Assembly: GCF_001514285.1 (NCBI RefSeq)
Contig: NZ_KQ949036.1
Coordinates: 62,001 to 126,000 of the forward strand
Direction: 5' to 3'
Origin: Streptomyces sp. DSM 15324
GTDB lineage: Bacteria > Actinomycetota > Actinomycetes > Streptomycetales > Streptomycetaceae
DNA: 64,000 nt
In this document: positions 48,346 through 57,946 of the stretch, piece after piece
Numbering within the stretch: the stretch's first letter is position 1
Layout of the letters: the number at the start of each line of letters is the position of its first letter
Translations under genes and position numbers: made by a program
Notes under the pieces: generated by a model
What the model was told of the DNA's origin: nothing
The model's database searches: none
The model's input: the letters and a program-made list of their open reading frames with translations, nothing else

Positions 48346-50037
48346 GTGGCGCAGGTGCCGCAGACATTCTTCGATGCTCTCGCGGTGCGCACCTGGTGCT
48401 CGCTCGCGCTCACGGCGCTGGGCCGCGCGCGCGAGGAGATCGACGCGATCAACGTCTACCCCGTCGCGGACGGCGACACCGGCACCAACCTCTATCTGAC
48501 CGTCGAGTCCGCCACGACCGCCGTGGAGGCCGTGTTCGCGGGGTACGAGACCGCTCCGGCGGCCGTGCGCAGTCCGTCCCTCGCCGACGCCGCGCACGCG
48601 ATGGCGCACGGCGCGCTCATAGGGGCGCGCGGGAACTCGGGGACGATCCTCGCCCAGCTCCTGCGCGGCATGGCCCAGGTCCTCGCCGACGAAGGTGAGA
48701 CCTCTCACACCGACGCGGACCGGCTGCGGCTGGCCCTGCGGCGCGCCGCCGACTCCGCCCGCCAGGCCGTCGTCCACCCCGTCGAGGGCACGGTCCTGTC
48801 CGTCGCCTCGGCCGCCGCCGACGCCGCCGAGGGCAGCGGGGGCGACTGCGGGACCGTCGCCCGTGCCGCCTACCGGGGGGCGTGCGCGGCCCTGGCCGCG
48901 ACCCCGGCCCAGCTCACCGTCCTGGAGCACGCCGGGGTGGTCGACGCCGGCGGACGGGGGCTGGTCGCCGTCCTCGCGGCCCTGGTGGAGACGTTCACGG
49001 GCGAGGCGCCGGTCCTCTCACCGGCGCTCCCCGCGGGCGGGACGCCCGCGCGGGAGGAGGCCGGTCCACAGGCGGCCACCGCGGACTGCGCCGACGCACC
49101 GGGCGGCGCGGACGGCCCCGCCTTCGAGGTGATCTACCTCCTGGAGGCCGAGGAGCCGGCCGTCGCCCGGCTCCGGCAGCGGCTGGACGCCCTCGGGGAC
49201 TCCCTGGTCGTGGTCGGCGGCGACGGCCTGTGGAACGTCCACGTCCACGTGGACGACGCGGGCGCCGCCGTCGAGGCCGGCGTCGAGGCCGGACGGCCGT
49301 ACCGCATCCGCATCACCCACTTCGGCGCCGGTGACGCCCACGCGCGCGGGGGCGAACGCCTGGTCCGCGAGCGCGTCCAGCGGGCCGTCGTCGCCGTCGT
49401 GCCCGGCGAGGGCCTGGCCGGGCTGTACACCGAGGCCGGCGCGACCACCGTCCTCGCCCGTCCCGGGGAGCCGCCCGCCAGCGGGGAACTGGTGGAGGCC
49501 GTACGACGGGCCCACGCGCGCGAGGTCGTCCTGCTGCCCAACGACGCCGAGCTGCGCCACACCGCCGCCGCGGCCGCCGAACAGGCCCGCTCGGAAGGCA
49601 TCCGGGTGGCCCTGATCCCCACCCGCTCCGCGGTCCAGGGCATCGCCGCGCTCGCCGTCCACGAAGCGGACCGCCGCTTCGACGAGGACGTCGTCTCCAT
49701 GACCTCCGCGGCCGGCGCCACCCGCTACGCGGAGGTCGCCGTCGCCGAACGCCAGTCGTGGACGATGGCCGGCATCTGCCAGGCCGGGGACGTCCTCGGG
49801 CTCATCGACGGCGACGTCGCCGTCATCGGCGCCGACGTCACCGCCACCGCCGAGAGGACCCTCGACCGCATGCTCTCGGCGGGCGGCGAGCTGGTCACCC
49901 TGGTGCTCGGCGACGACGCCCCCGAAGACATCGCCGACCACCTGGAGAGCCGGGTGCGGGAGGCCTACCTCGCCGTCGACACGGTCGTCTACCGCGGCGG
50001 ACGGCAGGGCGCGCTGCTGCTGATCGGCGTCGAGTAA
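48346..50037 (+). CDS. DAK2 domain (DhaL/FakA-like) kinase
   Basis: This 563-residue protein has an N-terminal DhaL (DAK2) ATP-binding domain with EIDAINVYPVADGDTGTNLY (residues 31-50; the DGDTGTN loop binds Mg-nucleotide) and HGALIGARGNSGTILAQLLR, followed by a middle linker and a C-terminal FakA-like region with VAVVPGEGLAGLYTEAGATT, VVLLPNDAEL and the helical IADHLESRVREA end. By analogy it may phosphorylate acyl groups bound to a DegV/FakB partner for fatty acid use. GTG at 48346 follows GGGAGG. It stops three bases before the convergent TPR gene end. RecG follows further downstream, as in other actinobacteria. Confidence 0.87.
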   Translation: MAQVPQTFFDALAVRTWCSLALTALGRAREEIDAINVYPVADGDTGTNLYLTVESATTAVEAVFAGYETAPAAVRSPSLADAAHAMAHGALIGARGNSGTILAQLLRGMAQVLADEGETSHTDADRLRLALRRAADSARQAVVHPVEGTVLSVASAAADAAEGSGGDCGTVARAAYRGACAALAATPAQLTVLEHAGVVDAGGRGLVAVLAALVETFTGEAPVLSPALPAGGTPAREEAGPQAATADCADAPGGADGPAFEVIYLLEAEEPAVARLRQRLDALGDSLVVVGGDGLWNVHVHVDDAGAAVEAGVEAGRPYRIRITHFGAGDAHARGGERLVRERVQRAVVAVVPGEGLAGLYTEAGATTVLARPGEPPASGELVEAVRRAHAREVVLLPNDAELRHTAAAAAEQARSEGIRVALIPTRSAVQGIAALAVHEADRRFDEDVVSMTSAAGATRYAEVAVAERQSWTMAGICQAGDVLGLIDGDVAVIGADVTATAERTLDRMLSAGGELVTLVLGDDAPEDIADHLESRVREAYLAVDTVVYRGGRQGALLLIGVE

Positions 50038-50040
50038 CCG

Positions 50041-53013
50041 CTACGCGCCGGACTCGTCGCCCTGCTCCAGCGCCACCTGCAACAGCTGCTCCGCCTCGGC
50101 CCGCCGGCCCGCCACCGTCCCGTCCTCGTGCCCCCGGCCGTCGCCCTCCCCGGTCTCGTCGTCGTCCGCCCGCGCGTAGGCCCGCAGCACCGCACGCGCG
50201 CGTGCCGCCGCCTCCGCCGGCCGCCCCAGATCGGCCTCCAGCCAGCCCGCGGCCAGCTCCGCCCCGGTCCGCGCGTGCACCGCGTCGCCGTCCAGCGCGA
50301 CGAACACCGCCACCGCCTCGGCCATCTGCGACAACGCCTCCTCCAGGGCGCCCCGGATCGAGTCGTCGTCCGCGTCCTCCGCCGCCGAGCGGGCCAGCAG
50401 ATCGCCGAACTGACGGTGGGTGTGCCCGAGTTCGGCGACCAGCCGCAGCCGCGCCTCCTCGTCGTCCTGCGCCGCGGCGAGCGCGTCCACGCACTCCTCC
50501 ACCGCGCCGGCCATCAGCGCCCGCGCCCCCTCCGTCCCGTCCTCGGTGCGCAGCGCCAGCCACGCGCGGGCGCGCAGCGCACGCACCAGCCCGTGCACAT
50601 GGCCCAGAGCACGCCACAGCTCCCCCGCGCGCGCGTACGCCCGGTCCGCCTCCTCGTGCAGCCCCGCCTGGCCCAGGGACTCGGCGGCCAGATGCGCGAG
50701 CGTCGCGTGGTCGTGCTGCTCGGGCCAGTGCCGGGCGATCTCCGCCGCCTGGAGCCGGCGCTCGGCGGCGTCCCGGTGCTCGCCCAGCTCGCTCAGACAG
50801 TCACCCAGCCACCACTGCGTCTGGACGACCGCCCCGTCACCGTGCGTCTCCTCCCGCAGATCCGCCAGCGCCGACTCCAGCACCTCCGCGGCCTCCGCCC
50901 AGCGCCCGAGCCGGACCAGATACCCGCCGAGCTGGTGCCGCGCCCAGGCACCGAGCGTCGGGCCCTCGCCCGCCTCGTCGGCCCAGTGCGCCGCCTCCAG
51001 GGCGTGCTCCGCGGCCTCCTCCGCCTGCCCCCGCTCCCCGACCACCTCGGCGAGCTGCAGATGCAGCTGGGCCCGCCCGACCGGCTCCAGCACGGGCCCG
51101 CCGTGCTCCAGGGCCGCCCGCAGCGCCCGCTCCGCCTCCGCCATGTCGCCCAGATGGTGCGCGAGACCCGCCAGCCGGGCCTCGTACTCACAGGCGAACC
51201 ACGGCAGCCCCGCCCCGGTGAACTCCGCGGCGGCCCGCGCGAACAACCGCGCGCCCGCCTCGACGTCCCCGGAGTGCGTGGCCAGCTCCCCGAGCATCGC
51301 GTGCCCCTCGGCGAGCCGCGCCGTCAGCCGGACGTCGTCCCCGGTGCGGCCCTCGACCAGCGCGAGCAGCTCCCGTACGGCCGCCTCCGCCTCCCCCAGC
51401 ACCGTCTCCGCCATCGGCCCGTCGGCCTCGTGGACCCGCCGCATCAGGATCCGCGCCCGCGCCATCAGCACCCCGGCCGCCTGCCGCACCTGCGTGCCGC
51501 CCTCGGCGTACAGCGCGAGCACGTCGTCGTACGGCCCCGCCACCGCCGCGAGCGCCTCGTCGACGTCCTCACCGGCGAGCGCACGGACGTACGCCCCACG
51601 CGCGCGTGCCGCCAGCGCCTCCCCGGGGTCCTCCGCCTCCGCGTACAGCCCCGCGGCCCGCTCGAACGTTTCCGCACCCCGCGGGCCCAGCGCGATCGCC
51701 TCGTGCTCGGCGATCTCCGCGCGGTCGCGCGCGTCCAGCACGACCCCCTCCGCGGCCTCCGCGACCGCCGCCCACGCCTCCACGGCCTCGGGCCGCAGCG
51801 TGTCCGACAACCGCCGCGCCTCGGCGAGCAGCTCGGGCAGACCGGACCCCACCGGCTCCGCCGCCTCGGCCGGCGCCGGCGCGCCCACCGCGACCGGCCG
51901 CACCGCACGCACCCCCAGCGGCAGCCGCTCCACCAGCGGACGCTGCGCCATCCGCGCCCGCGCCCGCTCACCGACGTACGCCGTGCCGTTGCGCTCGTCG
52001 AACCGCGCCGCCAGCTCCAGCGCCTCCGCGCGCGCGTGGGCGGCCAGTTCACCGGCCGTCCACTCCCGCCCGGCCGGACCGGGCACCCGCTGCCCGCCCA
52101 GACCGAGTTCCGCCAGCCGCTCCGTCAGCAGCACCACGACACACAGGAAGTCCAGCTTGCTGCGCGGATGCCCGTCGTCCGTGAAGTACGCCGGCCGCTC
52201 CGCCAGCAGCTCGAGCCCCCGTGCCTCGTTCCCCGTCAGGGCGCAGAACTCGACGTGATCGGCGTACGCGCCCCGCATGCTCTCCATCGGCCGCACCAGC
52301 CGGAAGCCCCGCAGATGGTGGGCGCGCGCCTCCTCCAGCCGCCCCAGCCGCAGCAGCGGCACCAGCGACGAGGCCAGCACCGTGTGCGGCTCGTGCGCAC
52401 AGGCGTACTCGCCCTCCAGGACCGGCGCCCACACCCGCAGCGCCTCCTCGTCCCGGCCCCGCTCCGCCTGCCACCAGCCCTGGCCGTGCAGCTCGCACGC
52501 GTGACAGTCCGCCATCGCGTCCCGGTCCGCGGCCAGCCACGCGGCGAACGCCCGCTCCGCACGCGGGACGTCCCCCACGTGCGCGGCCACACTGAACTCG
52601 GCACTGCGCACCGCCCGCTCCGAGTGCCCGGCGAGCCGGTAGCGGTGCTCCATCTCGCCCAGCCACTTCTCCACGGACGCCAGCGGGACGTGCGGCTGGT
52701 CGAGCATCCCGGCCGACATCCACTTGAAGACCCAGTGCAGCGCATGCGTCTCGTGGTCGTCGAAGTCCCCGGGCCGCTCGTCCCACAGGCGCAGCAGCCG
52801 CGCGAACGGGACGAACATCTTGTCCTTCTCGGAGCTGTAGTTGTAGACCTTCAGCTGGTGCCCGAGCGCCTCGATCACCGCCAGCGGGATGTTCAGCTTC
52901 TCGGCCTCCGCCAGCAACTGCTCCGCACGCGCGTTGCGCGCCGGCCCCTCCGGCTGCTCGCCGTTCTCCGCCATCGCCCGGCGGAGCGCATCGAAGTCCC
53001 TGATCTCACTCAT
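50041..53013 (-). CDS. large TPR-like helical-repeat protein coupled to HSP90-family gene
   Basis: The 990-residue protein is soluble and almost fully helical. It starts MSEIRDFDALRRAMAENGEQ, with an N-terminal region (1-380) made of repeats with LYNYSS-like and WLAADRDAMADCHACELHGQ segments, and continues to the end with degenerate tetratricopeptide repeats (A-x-x-LG-x-L...YA-x-AG-type units such as EAAEHALEAAHWADEAGEGP and HHLGDMAEAERALRAALEHG). There is no enzymatic motif, signal peptide or membrane helix. Its start overlaps the stop of the HSP90-like gene by eight bases, so the pair is translationally coupled. TPR proteins often serve as HSP90 co-chaperones, and here the genes are linked. 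I do not recognise an established name. Confidence 0.85.
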   Translation of the reverse strand: MSEIRDFDALRRAMAENGEQPEGPARNARAEQLLAEAEKLNIPLAVIEALGHQLKVYNYSSEKDKMFVPFARLLRLWDERPGDFDDHETHALHWVFKWMSAGMLDQPHVPLASVEKWLGEMEHRYRLAGHSERAVRSAEFSVAAHVGDVPRAERAFAAWLAADRDAMADCHACELHGQGWWQAERGRDEEALRVWAPVLEGEYACAHEPHTVLASSLVPLLRLGRLEEARAHHLRGFRLVRPMESMRGAYADHVEFCALTGNEARGLELLAERPAYFTDDGHPRSKLDFLCVVVLLTERLAELGLGGQRVPGPAGREWTAGELAAHARAEALELAARFDERNGTAYVGERARARMAQRPLVERLPLGVRAVRPVAVGAPAPAEAAEPVGSGLPELLAEARRLSDTLRPEAVEAWAAVAEAAEGVVLDARDRAEIAEHEAIALGPRGAETFERAAGLYAEAEDPGEALAARARGAYVRALAGEDVDEALAAVAGPYDDVLALYAEGGTQVRQAAGVLMARARILMRRVHEADGPMAETVLGEAEAAVRELLALVEGRTGDDVRLTARLAEGHAMLGELATHSGDVEAGARLFARAAAEFTGAGLPWFACEYEARLAGLAHHLGDMAEAERALRAALEHGGPVLEPVGRAQLHLQLAEVVGERGQAEEAAEHALEAAHWADEAGEGPTLGAWARHQLGGYLVRLGRWAEAAEVLESALADLREETHGDGAVVQTQWWLGDCLSELGEHRDAAERRLQAAEIARHWPEQHDHATLAHLAAESLGQAGLHEEADRAYARAGELWRALGHVHGLVRALRARAWLALRTEDGTEGARALMAGAVEECVDALAAAQDDEEARLRLVAELGHTHRQFGDLLARSAAEDADDDSIRGALEEALSQMAEAVAVFVALDGDAVHARTGAELAAGWLEADLGRPAEAAARARAVLRAYARADDDETGEGDGRGHEDGTVAGRRAEAEQLLQVALEQGDESGA

Positions 53014-54868
53014 CGGTGGTCGTCCTCCCCGTGTGCGGACCCCCGTGTGCGGACCCCCCGTGCGTGGCCCATTCCAGAAGGCCGATGAACGCCCGGTTCA
53101 ACAAGGCCGAGTCCGCGGGCCTGAGCGGCCGCTGCGCCATCAGCAGCGCCTGCCCGTACAGGGACTCCGCGGCGGTGCCGATCAGTTCCGCCTCCCGCAG
53201 CGAACTGATCCGCCGGATCAGCGGGTTCAGATGGTTCAGCACCAGACGCGCGCGTGGGGCGCCGCCGCGCAGCGAGCCCAGGATGCCCGCCCACAGATCG
53301 TCCGCCTGCGCCTCGGCCTCCGCCCGCGCCTGTTCGTGCCGTGCCGCCCGGTCGTCCAGGTGCAGCGCGGGCACGGACAGCGGATGGAACGCCCGCAGGA
53401 CGACGTCGCAGCCCAACGGGTCCAGCTTCGCCCGCGCGGCCGCCATGAACCCCGCCAGCGCCAGCTCCTCCGCCGGGTCCACCGCGTCCAGGTGCGCCGT
53501 CACCGTGTCCGCGTCCAGCTCGGCGACCACCGTCCCCGGCCGTACCGACGGCAGCGCCTCGACCAGCTCGCTGTCGTACGTGTAACCGCCGTTGACCACA
53601 CCGACGCCCTGCGCGGCCGCGATCGGCGCCACCTGCCGGTACTCCTCCACCGTCCGCGTGAAGTGCACCACCGGGTGCCGCTGCGCGAACTCCTCCAGCG
53701 ACAGCGGCCCGTCGCTCGTCTCGAACGGCAGCCACGGCAACATGGTCCGCAGCATCTCCGCATCGTGCCGGGCCAGCGACTTCACCCCCAGGTGGTGCAC
53801 GGCCAGGAACGCCGAGAGCCGCTCCGGATCACCCGCCGCGAGCCCCGTCAACCAGGACCGGATCCGCTCCCCGAGCGCCTCCCGCACGGCGGCCAGCGTC
53901 TCGTCCTCGTACAGCGCCTCGCGCGAGGCCGTCGGCCGCAGGCTGTCCGTGTCGAGGACACAGCGCACGAAGAACGCCCAGTCGGGCAGCAGCTGTTCGG
54001 CCCGTTCGGTCAGCAGCATGCCCTTCAGGTGCACCCGGTGCGCCGCCCGCTGGGCCGGGCTCACGGCCGCCGGCAGCACGTACGCCACCCCGCGGATCCC
54101 CGCCAGCGGTACGTCCAGATCGATCGTGTCCAACGGCGTGAACCCGAACAACCCGTGGCAGTGCCGCGCCAGCGCCACCCGCCGGTTCGCGGGGGAGGGG
54201 TACGGCCGGTCCCAGGGCGCCGGCAGATCGGTGACCGCCTCCTCGCCCACCCGGACGTCGTAGGGCAGCAGCGAGCCGAAGTCCCGCGCCAGCCTCAGCA
54301 CACGCTCCTCGGTGAGCCACTCCCCGGCCCCGGCGCGCGCCACCAGCTGCACGGTGGTGCCCGGCTCGGGCCGCTCGTCGTGGGGCAGGGTCCGCACGGT
54401 GTACGAACCGTCGTCGCGCGCCGTCCACTCCACCGGCGGCGCGGCGGGCGTACGGGCACTGCGGCTGACCACCCGGATCCGCTCGGCGACCACGAAACAG
54501 GCCAGCAGCCCGATGCCGAACTGCCCGAGGAAGTCGGACCGCGCCTCCTGGAGGCCCTCCGCCCGCTTGGAGCTGCGCCCGATGGTCGCCAGCAGGTCGT
54601 GCACATCGGCCTCGGTGAGCCCGATGCCGGAGTCCTCCACCCGCAGGGTCCCGCCCGAGGCGTACAGCCTGACCCGCGCCGGGGCGCCGGGCTCCTCGGC
54701 CCGCCGGGCGGTGATGGCGTCCACGGCGTTCTGCAGCAGCTCCCGCAGATAGACCCTGGGGCTGGAGTAGAGGTGATGGGACAGCAGGTCCACCAGACCA
54801 CGCAGGTCGACCTGGAACGTGTGAGGTGACGGTGATGCCTGGGATGACTGTGAGGTCTGGGAGTCCAT
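53006..54868 (-). CDS. HSP90 family protein (HtpG-like GHKL ATPase)
   Basis: The 620-residue protein has the full HtpG layout. The N-terminal GHKL ATPase domain carries YLRELLQNAVDA (Glu43 and Asn47 in the positions of HtpG Glu34 and Asn38), RVEDSGIGLTEADVHDLL with Asp79, and DFLGQFGIGLLACFVV (115-120 GQFGIG). The middle domain has VHLKGMLLTERAEQLLPDWA and LRPTASREALYEDETL, with the catalytic Arg. The C-terminal dimerisation domain (about 490-600) is present. It is much diverged from classical HtpG (Ala instead of Ser after the N-box Asn; different lid). ATG at 54868 has a weak ribosome binding site. It heads the two-gene operon with the TPR gene. Confidence 0.88.
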   Translation of the reverse strand: MDSQTSQSSQASPSPHTFQVDLRGLVDLLSHHLYSSPRVYLRELLQNAVDAITARRAEEPGAPARVRLYASGGTLRVEDSGIGLTEADVHDLLATIGRSSKRAEGLQEARSDFLGQFGIGLLACFVVAERIRVVSRSARTPAAPPVEWTARDDGSYTVRTLPHDERPEPGTTVQLVARAGAGEWLTEERVLRLARDFGSLLPYDVRVGEEAVTDLPAPWDRPYPSPANRRVALARHCHGLFGFTPLDTIDLDVPLAGIRGVAYVLPAAVSPAQRAAHRVHLKGMLLTERAEQLLPDWAFFVRCVLDTDSLRPTASREALYEDETLAAVREALGERIRSWLTGLAAGDPERLSAFLAVHHLGVKSLARHDAEMLRTMLPWLPFETSDGPLSLEEFAQRHPVVHFTRTVEEYRQVAPIAAAQGVGVVNGGYTYDSELVEALPSVRPGTVVAELDADTVTAHLDAVDPAEELALAGFMAAARAKLDPLGCDVVLRAFHPLSVPALHLDDRAARHEQARAEAEAQADDLWAGILGSLRGGAPRARLVLNHLNPLIRRISSLREAELIGTAAESLYGQALLMAQRPLRPADSALLNRAFIGLLEWATHGGSAHGGPHTGRTTTDE

Positions 54869-55035
54869 CGCTGCAGCGCCGCGAAGTGGGGACGAGCACG
54901 GCGCGGGGTCGGGCGGTCCCGGTGGGGCGGTGACCGCGGATGATGGCCGGAGGCGCGTCATCCTAGAGCCCGAACGAGCCGTCTGACCAGGTGTTTCAGG
55001 ACACGTATCGAGCAATGTCAGTGGCGTGGTGTGCA

Positions 55036-57237
55036 ATGGATCCCGTGCCCGCACTCGAAGAACCACTGAAAAAGGTGCTCGGCCCACCTACCGCGAAGGT
55101 GATGGCCGAGCACCTCGGCCTGCACACCGTCGGCGACCTCCTGCACCACTATCCCCGCAGATACGAGGAGCGCGGCCAGCTCACCCACCTCGCCGACCTC
55201 CCCATGGACGAGCACGTCACGGTGGTCGCCATGGTTGCCGACGCCCGCCTGCACTCCTTCGCCTCGGCCAAGGCCCCCCGCGGCAAAGGGCAACGGCTGG
55301 AAGTCACCATCACCGACGGCAGTGGCCGAGTCCAACTGGTCTTCTTCGGCAACGGCGTCCACAAACCCCACAAGGACCTCCTGCCGGGCACCCGGGCGAT
55401 GTTCGCCGGCAAGGTCTCCCTGTTCAACCGCCGTGTCCAGCTGATGCATCCGGCGTACGAACTGCTCCGCGGCGACACCGACGAGTCGGTGGAGACCTGG
55501 GCGGGCGCCCTGATCCCCCTCTATCCGGCGACCGCCAAACTGGAGTCCTGGAAGATCGGCAAGGCGATCCAGACCGTCCTGCCCAGCGCCCAGGAGGCCG
55601 TCGACCCGCTTCCGCCCGCCCTGCGCGAGGGCCGCGGCCTGGTCACCCTCCCCGAGGCCCTCCTCAAGATCCACCGCCCCCACACCAAGGCCGACATCGC
55701 CGACGCCCGCGCCCGCCTCAAGTGGGACGAGGCCTTCGTCCTCCAGGTCGCCCTGGCCCGCCGCCGGCACGCCGACGGCCAACTCCCGGCCGTCCCGCGC
55801 CGACCGTCCCCCGACGGCCTCCTCACGGCCTTCGACGACCGCCTCCCCTTCACCCTCACGGAGGGCCAGCGGAAGGTCTCCGCGGAGATCTTCGACGACC
55901 TCGCCACCGCCCACCCGATGCACCGCCTGCTCCAGGGCGAGGTCGGCTCCGGGAAGACGCTGGTGGCCCTGCGCGCCATGCTCGCCGTCGTCGACGCCGG
56001 GGGGCAGGCCGCCATGCTGGCGCCCACCGAGGTGCTCGCCCAGCAGCACCACCGCTCGATCGTGGAGATGATGGGCGAGCTGGCCGAGGGCGGCCTGCTG
56101 GGCGGTGCCGAGCAGGGGACCAAGGTCGTGCTGCTCACCGGCTCCATGGGCGCCGCCGCCCGCCGCCAGGCCCTGCTCGACCTGGTCACCGGCGAGGCCG
56201 GCATCGTCATCGGCACGCACGCGCTCATCGAGGACAAGGTCCGGTTCCACGACCTGGGCCTGGTCGTGGTCGACGAACAGCATCGCTTCGGCGTCGAACA
56301 GCGCGACGCCCTGCGCGGCAAGGGCAAGCAGCCCCCACACCTCCTCGTCATGACCGCCACGCCCATCCCGCGCACCGTCGCGATGACCGTCTTCGGCGAT
56401 CTGGAGACCTCCGTCCTCGACCAACTCCCGGCCGGCCGCTCGCCCATCGCCAGCCATGTGGTCCCCGCCGCCGACAAACCCCACTTCCTGGCCCGCGCCT
56501 GGGAACGGGTCCGCGAGGAAGTGCAGAACGGCCATCAGGCGTACGTCGTCTGCCCCCGCATCGGGGACGAGGAGGACGACCCGAAGAAGGCCCGCAAGCC
56601 CGCGGCGGACGAGGCCGACAAGCGCCCCCCGCTGGCCGTCCTGGAGGTGGCCGACCAGCTCTCCAAGGGCCCTCTGCACGGCCTGCGCGTCGAAGTCCTC
56701 CACGGCCGTATGCCCCCCGACGACAAGGACGCGGTCATGCGCCGCTTCGCCGCCGGGGAGACTCACGTCCTGGTCGCCACGACCGTCATCGAGGTCGGCG
56801 TCAACGTCCCGAACGCCACCGTCATGGTGATCATGGACGCCGACCGGTTCGGCGTCTCCCAGCTGCACCAGCTCCGCGGCCGCGTCGGCCGGGGCTCCGC
56901 CGCCGGTCTCTGCCTCCTGGTCACCGAGACGCCCGAGGCGGGCCCCGCCCGCCAGCGGCTGAACGCCGTCGCCTCCACCCTCGACGGCTTCGAGCTCTCC
57001 CGCCTCGACCTCGAACAGCGCCGCGAGGGCGATGTCCTCGGCCAGGCCCAGTCCGGCGCCCGCACCTCCCTGCGGGTCCTCGCCGTGATCGAGGACGAGG
57101 AGGTCATCGCGGAGGCGAGACAGGAGGCGGTGGAGATGGTGGCGGCGGATCCGGAGCTGACGGGACTTCCCGGTCTGCGGACGGCCCTGGACGCCCTCCT
57201 GGACGAGGAGAGGGAGCAGTACCTGGAGAAGGGCTGA
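55036..57237 (+). CDS. recG: ATP-dependent DNA helicase RecG
   Basis: RecG remodels stalled replication forks and branch-migrates junctions. The 733-residue protein has an N-terminal wedge/OB domain (about 60-180), helicase motif I GEVGSGKTLVALRA (about 301-314), TEVLAQQHH, the DEQH box VVVDEQHRFGVEQRDAL, motif III TATPIPRT and C-terminal motifs TVIEVGVNVPNATVMVI and QLRGRVGRG. ATG at 55036 (MDPVPALEEPL) is chosen; GTG at 55045 is an alternative and no ribosome binding site is evident. It is divergent from the HSP90-like gene. Confidence 0.95.
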   Translation: MDPVPALEEPLKKVLGPPTAKVMAEHLGLHTVGDLLHHYPRRYEERGQLTHLADLPMDEHVTVVAMVADARLHSFASAKAPRGKGQRLEVTITDGSGRVQLVFFGNGVHKPHKDLLPGTRAMFAGKVSLFNRRVQLMHPAYELLRGDTDESVETWAGALIPLYPATAKLESWKIGKAIQTVLPSAQEAVDPLPPALREGRGLVTLPEALLKIHRPHTKADIADARARLKWDEAFVLQVALARRRHADGQLPAVPRRPSPDGLLTAFDDRLPFTLTEGQRKVSAEIFDDLATAHPMHRLLQGEVGSGKTLVALRAMLAVVDAGGQAAMLAPTEVLAQQHHRSIVEMMGELAEGGLLGGAEQGTKVVLLTGSMGAAARRQALLDLVTGEAGIVIGTHALIEDKVRFHDLGLVVVDEQHRFGVEQRDALRGKGKQPPHLLVMTATPIPRTVAMTVFGDLETSVLDQLPAGRSPIASHVVPAADKPHFLARAWERVREEVQNGHQAYVVCPRIGDEEDDPKKARKPAADEADKRPPLAVLEVADQLSKGPLHGLRVEVLHGRMPPDDKDAVMRRFAAGETHVLVATTVIEVGVNVPNATVMVIMDADRFGVSQLHQLRGRVGRGSAAGLCLLVTETPEAGPARQRLNAVASTLDGFELSRLDLEQRREGDVLGQAQSGARTSLRVLAVIEDEEVIAEARQEAVEMVAADPELTGLPGLRTALDALLDEEREQYLEKG

Positions 57238-57253
57238 CGGGCAGTTCCGGTCA

Positions 57254-57286
57254 GCGGCGCGGGGACCTGCGCGAGCAACCACGACG
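57254..57286 (+). repeat. dispersed GC-rich intergenic repeat, copy D
   Basis: GCGGCGCGGGGACCTGCGCG followed by AGCAACCACGACG, 16 bases after recG, matches the pattern of the copies at 15451, 36527 and 45013. Confidence 0.6.
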
Positions 57287-57335
57287 TACCTGCTGCCAGA
57301 CTGAATCCGAAACCACCCCGGACCAAGGACCAAAG

Positions 57336-57920
57336 ATGACCCGCGTGATCGCCGGCGCAGCCGGCGGACGTCGCCTCGCCGTACCCCCGGGCACCGGAAC
57401 CCGCCCCACCTCGGACCGCGCGCGAGAGGGCCTGTTCTCCACCTGGCAGTCCCTCCTCGGCGGCCCCTTGAACGGCGAACGCGTCCTGGACCTCTACGCC
57501 GGCTCCGGCGCCGTGGGCCTGGAGGCCCTTTCCCGCGGCGCCGGGCACACCCTTCTGGTGGAGGCCGACGCCAAGGCCGTCCGCACGATCCGCGAGAACG
57601 TGCGGAACCTCGCCCTCCCCGGCGCCGAGGTCCGTGCGGGCAAGGCGCACCAAGTGATCCAGACGGCGCCCACGGAGCCGTACGAACTCGTCTTCCTGGA
57701 CCCGCCCTACGCCGTCACGGACGACGATCTTCGGGAGATACTCCTCACACTCCGCTCGTTCGGCTGGCTCGCGCCCCAGGCGCTCGTCACCGTGGAGCGC
57801 AGCACCAGAGGCGGGGAGTTCGGCTGGCCGGACGGTTTCGAAGCGCTCCGGGCCCGTCGTTACGGCGAGGGAACGTTTTGGTACGGTCGCGCCGCCTCTA
57901 CGTGCGAAGACGCACGATGA
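57336..57920 (+). CDS. rsmD: 16S rRNA (guanine(966)-N(2))-methyltransferase
   Basis: RsmD methylates G966 of 16S rRNA with SAM. The 194-residue Rossmann enzyme starts MTRVIAGAAGGRRLAVPPGT, with the family RPTSDRAREGLFSTW, SAM-binding VLDLYAGSGAVGLEALSRGA and catalytic FLDPPYAV. The start ATG at 57336 is 98 bases after recG. It overlaps no gene; coaD starts 26 bases after its end. Confidence 0.95.
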   Translation: MTRVIAGAAGGRRLAVPPGTGTRPTSDRAREGLFSTWQSLLGGPLNGERVLDLYAGSGAVGLEALSRGAGHTLLVEADAKAVRTIRENVRNLALPGAEVRAGKAHQVIQTAPTEPYELVFLDPPYAVTDDDLREILLTLRSFGWLAPQALVTVERSTRGGEFGWPDGFEALRARRYGEGTFWYGRAASTCEDAR

Positions 57921-57946
57921 CCGGACCGGAGAGCGAGGGATCACAA

